NCBI GenBank assembly: GCA_946415705.1
Contig: CAMKTN010000023.1
Span: forward strand, 1-37,621
Origin: an uncultured Prevotellaceae bacterium
GTDB lineage: Bacteria > Bacteroidota > Bacteroidia > Bacteroidales > Bacteroidaceae
DNA: 37,621 bases
Reading direction: 5' to 3'
The notes under the pieces were generated by a model that saw nothing but the letters and a program-made list of their open reading frames with translations, was not told the origin of the DNA and made no database searches. Position numbers and translations under genes: made by a program. This document shows positions 15,201-22,351 of this stretch, in pieces (position 1 is the stretch's first letter; every line of letters starts with the position of its first letter).

Positions 15201-15637
15201 ACACTCACATAGTCCTTTCCGCTTTGGCCGCCGTCAATACCCAGCTGTTTGCCGGTATTGCGCTTGTTGACCAGTTGATGCTGGGGACCTTCCTCTGCTT
15301 TCCAACAATAGGCGTCGCCCGTGCCTTTATTACTTTGAAAGACGACACTATAAGAATTAGATGTGCTGGCAGCCAGATAGCGGCCCGTGCTCTTCTGCTT
15401 CAGCAGGACATAACCACTCTGCCCAGACTCTTCGGCGACGAAGATATAGCTGTTGACATCCTCGTTGGTGCCAATGGCGGAGAGGGCAGGGGAGGTGCCG
15501 TCGCTGCTGGAACCCAGGGCTTTGTCATAGATGCCCAGGACGATGTAGTATTCACGTCCGGCCGTGAGATTGGCCGCCTGCAGGGACATAGCTGCATACA
15601 TGCATAAGAGCCACAAGATAGTGGTAATTCTTTTCAT
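12239..15637 (-). CDS. Secreted GH128-like glycoside hydrolase with T9SS sorting tail
   Basis: 1132 residues from the ATG at 15637; the frame is open 20 codons further, but the signal peptide MKRITTILWLLCMYAAMSLQ begins here. Residues about 25-165 look like a beta-trefoil or ricin-like module (repeated YVLLKQKSTGRYLAA pattern). The catalytic part, about 360-620, resembles the glycosyl-hydrolase catalytic-core family (GH128, beta-1,3-glucanases): GATWYWSW, AFSINEPEHSEQ with probable acid/base Glu441, and LWLTEMEMS with probable nucleophile Glu543. A fibronectin-like region follows, then two lectin/CBM-like jelly-roll modules. The tail SMYDLLGRRIAQP, then LKKGLYIINGRKVLIK, is a type IX secretion C-terminal signal, so the enzyme should reach the cell surface or medium. 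It lies between glycosyltransferase genes on the same strand but has its own -7 box. Confidence 0.8.
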   Translation of the reverse strand: MKRITTILWLLCMYAAMSLQAANLTAGREYYIVLGIYDKALGSSSDGTSPALSAIGTNEDVNSYIFVAEESGQSGYVLLKQKSTGRYLAASTSNSYSVVFQSNKGTGDAYCWKAEEGPQHQLVNKRNTGKQLGIDGGQSGKDYVSVYYDKNRGSHAEFDIIPVAGTDITDARRAYESDIYTNAIGRQEVDYFKIYDKKISYSDPIDIHISASEEAIRGQASRVTLGSLDTWLIFDNMKPADLLSSPDIYRVYIGTSQAKVGTNCLVEIYLNGSVIIPTRAGGNSLHALTLYSEPNCEGTTTWVGTDVTKSTLDRFNNMARSFVLKRGHMATVATGTNGTGYSRVYVADHADLVINELPTALDRRITSVFVKAWPYLSKKGWADTGGATKGPSLGATWYWSWSAGYSSTSNMEYVPCRQHKYWPSASDVNYKTSTAAFSINEPEHSEQHTSCACGGTVDAWYCTTITPNFQAGGGRIGSPQPTDFSWLYDYFTKTDNMAYRCDFAVTHAYWQVSGRSAADYASWFASECKKVWDNTGRPLWLTEMEMSASWHSEQSGFSEEKFRSLLQAVLEKLDECDYVERYAIYNTDVNWKSHMFYNEGGFTPSGQVYRDHHATFAYNSKYTKVPIWWAPSAKKPSFTMEQSSTGKLSFRINNPNGDLTERIVVERQAGGDGDWEPIGEITDRYRFDNSVQSLTNVDPTGMDLEADRFRVTVTTLLGKTVSSSSADLGFLTNPGIETDSKDEVNGWTCTRDAANGYTKAASGDTYFEVWDGTASKINFDYSQTVTDLTPGIYTLSANVFNTTDNVDGATVNGAVGLYAQTSTSLYFAPITDDTSIASDAQDLSDVPLTTLDRIIVSDNYLRVGIRNMGTMSARWAGGDNFVLKRIGSLTGVDTGRERALADIQIYHLMPALDEQATSDVSVPRDASAFIINPDANRGDSYGWEGKNVGYKTDNESYDGVSTNTYWNQWKSGEYSSSLTQEITGLPAGKYTFSAILRGQNTATMTLSATANAISVSKTITGTGTTSPEGSPYANGWQVVTTDPIMVDNGQTLAISFEMTSSATAWWSADHFALTLVEIPASRTGITDLPESAATRQDANSSMYDLLGRRIAQPSSQLKKGLYIINGRKVLIK

Positions 15638-15667
15638 AGTAGTGTAGTTATTGAAGTTTTGTGGGAG

Positions 15668-15675
15668 CAAAGGTA
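15668..15675 (-). promoter_or_regulatory. -7 box (TACCTTTG) for the secreted hydrolase gene
   Basis: TACCTTTGC on the minus strand matches TAnnTTTG and lies 30 bp upstream of the hydrolase start codon, within the 56-bp gap after the upstream glycosyltransferase. The -33 box is not clear. It suggests the hydrolase can be expressed separately from the glycosyltransferases. Confidence 0.5.
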
Positions 15676-15693
15676 AATGTTTTTTCTGATTTA

Positions 15694-16725
15694 TCACGCG
15701 TGCGTGGACATTATTTTATATTTAAACGCTAAATAAATGCGTTGCTGGAGGTCGAAGAGACGCATGCTGAGGGTCAGCCAGTAGCCTGGCTTCCATCGAT
15801 AGCGAAGCGGAAGGCGCGAGGGACGGAAGGTGTGGAGAATGGTGAGGAATCTGGGGCGTAAGGCCTGCTGCTCAGCCTCGGAAAGTTCAGCCTGGTGCTG
15901 AAGAAACAGACGGTAGCAGGCAATGAAGATCATCCATCGGCTACCCTCGAAGCGACGAATCAGCGCACGTGATATTCCCGCTTTCTTCATGGCCAGCAGG
16001 AGACTGAGGTTGGCTTCCATGAAGTCGAAGCGATGCAGATGGAAGTGCTCGACGCTGGTCTGTGAGGAGGCGTTCTTGCGATAGTAATAGATGCCGCCGC
16101 AGGCTCGCACCTCGTGACAGGCAAGGTACATGAGACGATAGGTGTTATCATCGCTGTACAGGCGTGTCGTGGTATCAAGAGGATGCTGGCGATGGATGGC
16201 GGTACGTATCAGGTAAAGGCCATGCAGCTTCCAGCCGTCCATGGAAAGCTCGAAAGCTTCTTTTCCGCTGATGGCGTTGTCCCCTTGTAAAGCTGCGGGG
16301 AGTCCATAATCCTTCTCTTCCCCCGTATCTTGGAAATGCTGCATGAGACGTAGCATAACACAGTCCGTCTGCGGATGAGCATGGAAGGTGTGGACGGCAG
16401 CTGCTAGACAGTCGTCGGAGAGCCAGTCGTCGGCATCTACCATGCAGACATACGGCGCTGTCACATGTCGCAGGGCCAGGTTGCGTGCCACGGCATGGCC
16501 GCTGTTGACAGGTGTCTGGAACACACGGATGCGGGCATCCTCAGCCGCTTGTGCCTGCAGGATGGTTAGGGTATCATCTGTGGAACAGTCATCCACGCAG
16601 AGAATCTCAATGCGATCCAGGGTCTGGCGGCGCAGCGAGGCCAGGGTCTGTGGCAGGGTAGCAGCTGCATTGTAGGCCGCCACAAGTACAGCCACCTCGG
16701 GTGTAGGGCGTGGATTGGCAGTCAT
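15694..16725 (-). CDS. Glycosyltransferase family 2
   Basis: 343 residues. EVAVLVAAYNAAATLPQTLA opens the GT-A fold; ILCVDDCSTDDT at about 39, SGHAVARNLAL at about 74 and CMVDADDWLSDD at about 93 are nucleotide-sugar and metal sites. The second half (DTTTRLYSDDNTYRLMY, then RKNASSQT) has the usual acceptor region of capsule and O-antigen GT2 enzymes. A basic, hydrophobic C-terminus may dock it to the membrane. Its ATG overlaps the stop of the flippase gene by 4 bp, showing translational coupling. Confidence 0.9.
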   Translation of the reverse strand: MTANPRPTPEVAVLVAAYNAAATLPQTLASLRRQTLDRIEILCVDDCSTDDTLTILQAQAAEDARIRVFQTPVNSGHAVARNLALRHVTAPYVCMVDADDWLSDDCLAAAVHTFHAHPQTDCVMLRLMQHFQDTGEEKDYGLPAALQGDNAISGKEAFELSMDGWKLHGLYLIRTAIHRQHPLDTTTRLYSDDNTYRLMYLACHEVRACGGIYYYRKNASSQTSVEHFHLHRFDFMEANLSLLLAMKKAGISRALIRRFEGSRWMIFIACYRLFLQHQAELSEAEQQALRPRFLTILHTFRPSRLPLRYRWKPGYWLTLSMRLFDLQQRIYLAFKYKIMSTHA

Positions 16726-18212
16726 CGACGTAGCTTGTTACGGATTTTGAGGATGACGTTGGATTCCCGGCTGAGATAGCGATAGCTGTAGGCCATCGAC
16801 AGCGCGATGAGGAGCGAACCTGTGATATACTTTACGGTCGGTGGCAGGAGAAGACAAATACCCAGGCAGGTCCCTACGAGGAGTGTCTGCCCGATGGCCA
16901 GACGTGCGGTGGCGACAGTCATACGGAAGCGATAGATGACACCATAGGTGATACCTATCAGCAGGAGGTCAAAGAGGGCCGAGAGGGAGAGACCGATGCC
17001 AGCCCCCATAAGACCCAGATAATGGTAGCCATAGGCGATGAGGAGGAGGGAAACCACGTCGTAAATGGCTTCCATCAGCATATAGCGCATGGAGTCTCCG
17101 CATGCAAGTGCTGTGTAGCCGATGGGTATCGTAATAGCCCGTAGGAAGGTGAAGAAGACAGCGCAGAGCGCCATGTCGGCAGCTGGTAGGAAGTCATCCT
17201 TGAACAGAAGCGAGAGGATGACGGGCATAAACACCAGCATGACAAGCAACAGGGGAGCTATCACCATCACACCCACACGGATTTGTTGGTTGATGACCTC
17301 GTTGCGGTCCTGACAGCTGTGATTGACGCTGGAGAGGCGGGGGAAGAAGTCGGCTTCAAAAGCCGAGAAGGCGATGCCGGCATAGCTCACCATGAGGGTG
17401 TAGGCCACGCGGTAGAGTCCCAGCGTCTCCTCGGAGCTCTCACGCTTGAGGACCGCCTGCAGCAGCATGGCACAGCCCGTGCCTACCACAGCCGCCAGCA
17501 CGTAGGGGATACCGATACGAATCAAGGGGAGACCTGCGTGGAAAATATCACGTGAAAAAAGCCCGATGCGCCATGGAAACAGCGGAATGGTGAAAGCCAG
17601 ATGGACGGCGAGCATCGCCAGGGTGCTGACATTCAATGACAGGAGGATACCCTGTAAGCCCATGGCCCAAAAGAAAGGAACGGTGAGGCACAGCGTGGTC
17701 ACCGCACAGATGGCCGAGATGGAAGCGACCCGTTTGAGGTGGCGCAGACCCTTGAGGATGGAAGCCTCCCCAGCAAAGATGATGGCCATGGCGATCATCG
17801 GTGCCAGCAGCATGATATCCCAAAGACGGGATGGTTCCCCTTCAAAGAAGAGCTCTGCCAACAATGGTGACAGCGTCAATGTGAGCACCATGCTCAGCAT
17901 GGCAGCCCAGCAACTCCATGTGCGCACAACCTTCACGAAATGGCTGATGGCAGCGTCGTCGCCCGACTCGAACAGTTCCGACATCCGTTGCACGGAGGCA
18001 ATCGGCAGACCCATGTTCGAGCTGCTCTGCACCAGCTCTGCGATGCTGGCATAGATGGCCATAAGACCAAAGCCGGCAGTCCCCAGGAACAGTGATGCCA
18101 GTTTATTGCGGACCACGCCCATTAGCATCATCAGTCCTTGCACGCCACCAAAGATACCCATGTATTTCAGGACGTGGTCGAGGCTTGCCTTTTTAGGTCT
18201 TATTTCTGCCAT
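16722..18212 (-). CDS. Wzx-like lipopolysaccharide/oligosaccharide flippase
   Basis: 496 residues with about 12-14 hydrophobic helices spread over the whole length, a polytopic inner-membrane protein of the MVF/MOP superfamily. The opening KKASLDHVLKYMGIFGGVQG and the first helix with FLGTAGFGLMAIY are typical of Bacteroidota O-antigen and polysaccharide flippases. It should move undecaprenyl-linked repeat units made by the neighbouring glycosyltransferases to the periplasm. It is the first gene of the leftward half-cluster, divergent from panB, with a TATCTTTG box 29 bp upstream. No Wzy polymerase is evident in the window. Confidence 0.9.
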   Translation of the reverse strand: MAEIRPKKASLDHVLKYMGIFGGVQGLMMLMGVVRNKLASLFLGTAGFGLMAIYASIAELVQSSSNMGLPIASVQRMSELFESGDDAAISHFVKVVRTWSCWAAMLSMVLTLTLSPLLAELFFEGEPSRLWDIMLLAPMIAMAIIFAGEASILKGLRHLKRVASISAICAVTTLCLTVPFFWAMGLQGILLSLNVSTLAMLAVHLAFTIPLFPWRIGLFSRDIFHAGLPLIRIGIPYVLAAVVGTGCAMLLQAVLKRESSEETLGLYRVAYTLMVSYAGIAFSAFEADFFPRLSSVNHSCQDRNEVINQQIRVGVMVIAPLLLVMLVFMPVILSLLFKDDFLPAADMALCAVFFTFLRAITIPIGYTALACGDSMRYMLMEAIYDVVSLLLIAYGYHYLGLMGAGIGLSLSALFDLLLIGITYGVIYRFRMTVATARLAIGQTLLVGTCLGICLLLPPTVKYITGSLLIALSMAYSYRYLSRESNVILKIRNKLRR

Positions 18213-18240
18213 TTTATGCCTTTTGTGTCAAATTTGTGCG

Positions 18241-18248
18241 CAAAGATA
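18241..18248 (-). promoter_or_regulatory. -7 box (TATCTTTG) for the flippase gene
   Basis: On the minus strand TATCTTTGCGC fits TAnnTTTG and lies 28 bp upstream of the flippase start in the 115-bp divergent region shared with panB. No clear -33 box was found. Confidence 0.5.
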
Positions 18249-18270
18249 AGGTAAAATGAGGAGAAAACTG

Positions 18271-18278
18271 TACTTTTG
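18271..18278 (+). promoter_or_regulatory. -7 box (TACTTTTG) for panB
   Basis: TACTTTTGC on the plus strand matches TAnnTTTG and lies 49 bp upstream of the panB start codon. No clear TTTG box is found at the -33 spacing. Confidence 0.5.
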
Positions 18279-18327
18279 CAGCCGATTTTTACAAAAAACA
18301 TCTAAGAACACCTATTTAATATATATT

Positions 18328-19149
18328 ATGGCTGGATATTTGGTAGATGATACCCGTAAAGTGACGACGCATCGTCTGTTTGAAATGAAGCAGAGCGGTA
18401 AGAAGATTGCCATGCTCACATCCTATGACTATTCGATGGCCCAGATCGTAGATGGCGCCGGTGTGGATGTCATTCTTGTAGGTGACAGTGCCTCCAACAC
18501 GATGGCCGGTAATCTGACGACCCTCCCCATCACCCTTGACCAGATGATTTACCATGCCCGTAGTGTGGTGCGTGGCGTAAAGCGTGCGTTGGTGGTTTGT
18601 GATATGCCTTTTGGCACCTATCAGGTGGATCCCGAGGATGCTGCCCGCAATGCCATCCGCATTATGCAGGAAACCGGTTGCGATGCGTTGAAGTTGGAGG
18701 GTGGGGTAGAGATTCTCCCTGCCATCCGTCTTATCCTTGATGCCGGCATTCCAGTGTGTGGCCACCTGGGCCTTACGCCGCAGAGTATCAATAAGTTCGG
18801 TACGTATGCCGTGCGTGCAAAGGAAGCTGCAGAAGCCGAGAAACTACGTGCTGATGCCTTGGCCTTGGCCGAGGTGGGTTGCTTCGCCATTGTGCTGGAG
18901 AAGATTCCGGCTTTGCTGGCCGAGGAGGTCACCAAGAGCGTCCAGATCCCCATCATTGGTATCGGTGCCGGTGGTGCCTGCGATGGTCAGGTCCTTGTGG
19001 TACATGATATGTTAGGAATGAACAAAGGTTTCTCCCCCAAGTTCCTGCGCCGTTATGCCAACCTCTTTGAGGTGATGACCGATGCCATTGGGAACTATGT
19101 CTCAGATGTCAAGAGCTGCGACTTCCCCAACAAGGACGAGCAATACTGA
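18328..19149 (+). CDS. panB: 3-methyl-2-oxobutanoate hydroxymethyltransferase
   Basis: 273 residues from [20 protein letters not shown]. PanB adds a hydroxymethyl group from 5,10-methylene-tetrahydrofolate to 2-oxoisovalerate, giving ketopantoate, the first committed step to pantothenate and coenzyme A. Visible signatures are [30 protein letters not shown] with the Mg-binding Asp, KLEGG near 120, GHLGLTPQS near 142, and [20 protein letters not shown] near 210. Length is normal. The frame is open for 24 codons upstream, but that part overlaps the promoter box and has no PanB similarity. It stands alone here, without panC or panD, and is closed by a strong terminator. Confidence 0.97.
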   Translation: MAGYLVDDTRKVTTHRLFEMKQSGKKIAMLTSYDYSMAQIVDGAGVDVILVGDSASNTMAGNLTTLPITLDQMIYHARSVVRGVKRALVVCDMPFGTYQVDPEDAARNAIRIMQETGCDALKLEGGVEILPAIRLILDAGIPVCGHLGLTPQSINKFGTYAVRAKEAAEAEKLRADALALAEVGCFAIVLEKIPALLAEEVTKSVQIPIIGIGAGGACDGQVLVVHDMLGMNKGFSPKFLRRYANLFEVMTDAIGNYVSDVKSCDFPNKDEQY

Positions 19150-19176
19150 TTCGTTCTTACTTATTTTTTTGATTGA

Positions 19177-19210
19177 CCTCATACGGATGCGAGTCTGTAT
19201 GAGGTTGTTT
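19177..19210 (+). terminator. Rho-independent terminator after panB
   Basis: CCTCATACGGAT, loop GCGA, GTCTGTATGAGG: a 12-bp stem capped by a GNRA-type tetraloop and followed by TTGTTTTT. It begins 27 bp after the panB stop. Confidence 0.9.
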
Positions 19211-19275
19211 TTATGTTTCACAACACATTTTTGAAAATATTGTTTGAAATTTGAACAAGGTGTTAAGAATTGTTG

Positions 19276-19283
19276 TAACTTTG
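19276..19283 (+). promoter_or_regulatory. -7 box (TAACTTTG) for the fasciclin-SusCD operon
   Basis: TAACTTTG matches TAnnTTTG. An ATTTG box lies upstream with a 22-bp gap, slightly longer than usual. The predicted start near 19290 gives a leader of about 95 nt before the first gene of the operon. Confidence 0.55.
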
Positions 19284-19293
19284 ACACCAATTA

Positions 19294-19342
19294 GGGTCTA
19301 AAAAGCCCGTAATAGCACTACTCTCGGCACCATGCGGGTGCC
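19294..19342 (+). promoter_or_regulatory. Structured 5' leader of the fasciclin-SusCD operon
   Basis: GGCACC (19326-19331) pairs with GGTGCC (19337-19342) around the loop ATGCG. The upstream CCCG (19306-19309) could instead pair with CGGG (19335-19338), and GGGT (19294-19297) with GCCC (19305-19308), so alternative folds exist. No known riboswitch class is recognised. The hairpin may simply stabilise the message. Confidence 0.35.
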
Positions 19343-19384
19343 ACAACCAAAAGGAAATCAACTAAATCATCATTATTTCACTGA

Positions 19385-22351
19385 ATGGAAAACAGTATTC
19401 TCAAACGAAGGCTCGTGAATAGAGCGAGTCGCACGTTTGCTGCTCTCTTGCTGCTCGGCGGCACTATGAGTATCTCGTCCTGTAAGGACGATTTGCTCAC
19501 GGGTACGCCGGAATGGTTGGGAAGCAGCATCTATGAAGAACTGGAGGAACGAGGTCAGTTTACGCAGACGCTGGCGCTGATTAACGACCCGGACCTTGCA
19601 GATGCCCATTACCCTGAGCTGCTACGTCTGACGGGTAGTATGACCATCTTCGTGGCTGACGATGCCGCCTGGCAGCGTTTCCTCTCAAAGCGTGGCCTCA
19701 CATCCGTGTCGCAGCTGTCGCGCGCTGAAAAACGTCGCCTGCTGAAGGGTTCGATGATCAACAGCGCTTATCTGATCGAGTTGCTCGACAACGAGAGCAA
19801 TGGCTCCACAGAGCCGTTCGAAGGTCGAACGATGCGTCGTGACTCCCGTATGGAACTGGACGACTCCATCACTGTGCTGAAGAATTCAGATATGCCAGTG
19901 GTGAATCCTTACCGCTTGGATGACAACGGCGCTGTCATTGACTATTGGTCCGATGTCCGCAACAAGGAGAGCATCAAGATTTATCAGGATGCTACAGTGG
20001 CTCCGATGGTGCACTTCCTGCCTGGCTTTATGTCACAGAGCGGTATCACCAACGAGGACCTCGCAGTGATTTCCAATGGTGCTTCACGTTCTGTCAACCG
20101 CAGTTATGTCAATGGCCATGCCATCTCCATTAATAACGGCACATGGTCTAAGGATGCAGGCAAGACCTATTTGCAGGACATCACCTGTCAGAATGGTTAC
20201 ATCCATATCCTTGACGAGGTTCCGGAGCCGCTGCCCAATATGGCCGAGATTATCCGCCAGAAGCCGCAGTTCAGCATCTTCAGCGAGCTGTTGGAGCGTT
20301 TTAGCTATCCTCAGATTTATAATACGATTACCAATGAGGATGGTTCGCGCGATGTCTTTTATACGAAGCGCTACTTCAACTCCTCTCTGAATCACGGCTT
20401 GACAGAATATACCAAGGAAGACGGTACGGTCGTCAATGTCATCAACCGCCTTGGTATTGCCAGCTCCAGCAATGGCTTTGATCCGGGATGGAACCAATAT
20501 GCGATTTATACAGATCCTTCGACGCCCATGAGTCGTGATGCAGCCGCTATGTTCGTTCCCACGAATGAGTGGATGGAGTCTTACCTGCGCAACGACGGTG
20601 CTGCCATCGGTGCCAAGTACGACTATGACTGGAGGAAGGTTCCTGACAACCTCGTGATCCCGTTCCTGGACAACTGCATGCAGACGAGCTTCAAGAGCAC
20701 TGTCCCCAGTAAGTTCTCCGGTGTCAAGAATACGGCTTCCGATAACATGGGTATTACCGTGGATGACGTTGATAGCTGCTTCCTGGCTTGCAATGGTGCC
20801 GTTTATGAGCTCACCAAGGTTTTCTCAGCTCCCCGTCACCAGTCCGTAGGTTTCCCGGCATCACTGTTTGCCGATGAGACAGATGAAAATAAGAAGCTGT
20901 CGATTGCCAACCGTGTTCAGGACTATGATCCTACGGGAACAAGCTACCAAGGTACCTGGCGCTTGAACGAGTTCAATGCCTATTTGAACTCCATGAGTAG
21001 CACGTATAGCTATCTCCTGGCCATCGACAATGCATATGGTTTTTATATTGATCCATATTCTTTGACGGATGGCAATCAGCCTACCGCGTTCCTTTTCTAC
21101 CTCCCGACCGGTAGCTCAACCCTGCCCATGCGTGCTGACGCGTTCAAGTTGGACGAGAACTGGCAGATGACGGATACACGTATGACCGCACCTAACATCA
21201 CCGTCGTGGCCAACCGCCTCTACGACCTGATGGATAACAGTATCATTGTCCATGGTCAGCGTCCTTCCACTCCGTTCCATGCGGGTCAGGAGTTCTATCA
21301 GACCAAGGCCGGCAGTCCTGTCAAGGTACAGTTCTCGGGAAACACCGTGACCGGTATCGCAGGTTCTTACCTGGCATCGAAAGGCGAGTTTATCGCCGTG
21401 ACACCGGAGCTGACTTTTGATATGACGGAGAAAGGTAATGGTGTGACCTATGTACTCAGCGCCCTTCCGCAGACCACGCTCACCAGTCCTTACCAGATCA
21501 TGACCGATGTGGACACGCATCCCGAGTACGCCTCCTTTGCCAACCTGTTGAAGGAAGCATCCTTCGTGGAGACCAAGCATGAGATGGACGGTCACCCCAC
21601 CATTGGTAACCCCATCACCATCTTCGGTAACTATCACTACACGGTATATATTCCTCAGAACTCTGAAATCGACGCCCTTGTCGCTGCTGGCAAGCTGCCC
21701 AGCGCAGACCAGCGTAAGGAGTGGGAGACCTTCAAGAATGCCCTTGCTGACTATGTTACCAACGAGCTTGACGCTCTCCCCGAAGCTCAGAAAGAAATTC
21801 GCAGTGCTGAGATTGACCTGTTGGAGGCTGAGGCTGACGACCGTTTGCAGACAATGCAGGATGTCATCGACAACTTCCTGCGCTACCACTTCCAGGACGG
21901 TTCGCTGTTCATCGGTGGCGCTGACACGGCAGGCGTCTTTGAGACCTCATCCATTGACTTGGACCTGAACCGCTTCCGTCGTGTAGATGTCACCCTCGAC
22001 CATAAGACTGGTACCTTCCGTATCAAGACGCATAAGGAGTCGGGAGCAGGCGTTGTGGCCAACGTGATTGACGACGGCATCCACAGCAACCAGATGTCCC
22101 GTCAGTATCTGTTCACCAAGTCCGACAAGACCATCTTCTCCTCTTCCTACGTGGTGACACACCTGATTGACAAGGCGCTCATCTACGACGAGGCTACTCA
22201 GTTCCTCCCTGCTGGCTTCCCATCGCCCGAATATCCGGAGTGGCTGCCTGTGCCCACGGACACCGACCCCGAAGAAGGAGGGTTTGAGCCATCACCCATC
22301 CGCAAGAAACATCCTAGTCAAATGATCCCCCTAAAGTACTATAACAAATGA
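19385..22351 (+). CDS. Fasciclin-domain surface lipoprotein 1
   Basis: 988 residues. The lipoprotein signal ends at SISSC (Cys33) and is followed by KDD, which fits the acidic surface-export motif described for Bacteroidota lipoproteins. FAS1-like modules are visible at about 48-130 (IYEELEERGQFTQTLALIND, then TIFVADDAAWQRF), at about 280 (FSIFSELLERFSY), and towards the C-terminus at about 710-770 (EYASFANLLKEASFVET, then YTVYIPQNSEID). The C-terminal tail is proline-rich. FAS1 domains generally mediate adhesion or ligand binding. The gene opens the operon and its stop overlaps the SusC start by 4 bp (ATGA), which ties it to the transporter. Confidence 0.85.
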   Translation: MENSILKRRLVNRASRTFAALLLLGGTMSISSCKDDLLTGTPEWLGSSIYEELEERGQFTQTLALINDPDLADAHYPELLRLTGSMTIFVADDAAWQRFLSKRGLTSVSQLSRAEKRRLLKGSMINSAYLIELLDNESNGSTEPFEGRTMRRDSRMELDDSITVLKNSDMPVVNPYRLDDNGAVIDYWSDVRNKESIKIYQDATVAPMVHFLPGFMSQSGITNEDLAVISNGASRSVNRSYVNGHAISINNGTWSKDAGKTYLQDITCQNGYIHILDEVPEPLPNMAEIIRQKPQFSIFSELLERFSYPQIYNTITNEDGSRDVFYTKRYFNSSLNHGLTEYTKEDGTVVNVINRLGIASSSNGFDPGWNQYAIYTDPSTPMSRDAAAMFVPTNEWMESYLRNDGAAIGAKYDYDWRKVPDNLVIPFLDNCMQTSFKSTVPSKFSGVKNTASDNMGITVDDVDSCFLACNGAVYELTKVFSAPRHQSVGFPASLFADETDENKKLSIANRVQDYDPTGTSYQGTWRLNEFNAYLNSMSSTYSYLLAIDNAYGFYIDPYSLTDGNQPTAFLFYLPTGSSTLPMRADAFKLDENWQMTDTRMTAPNITVVANRLYDLMDNSIIVHGQRPSTPFHAGQEFYQTKAGSPVKVQFSGNTVTGIAGSYLASKGEFIAVTPELTFDMTEKGNGVTYVLSALPQTTLTSPYQIMTDVDTHPEYASFANLLKEASFVETKHEMDGHPTIGNPITIFGNYHYTVYIPQNSEIDALVAAGKLPSADQRKEWETFKNALADYVTNELDALPEAQKEIRSAEIDLLEAEADDRLQTMQDVIDNFLRYHFQDGSLFIGGADTAGVFETSSIDLDLNRFRRVDVTLDHKTGTFRIKTHKESGAGVVANVIDDGIHSNQMSRQYLFTKSDKTIFSSSYVVTHLIDKALIYDEATQFLPAGFPSPEYPEWLPVPTDTDPEEGGFEPSPIRKKHPSQMIPLKYYNK

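Noticed and set aside
18256..18327. 24-codon N-terminal extension of PanB
   Set aside because: It overlaps the -7 promoter box and is not PanB-like; the protein from 18328 has normal family length.
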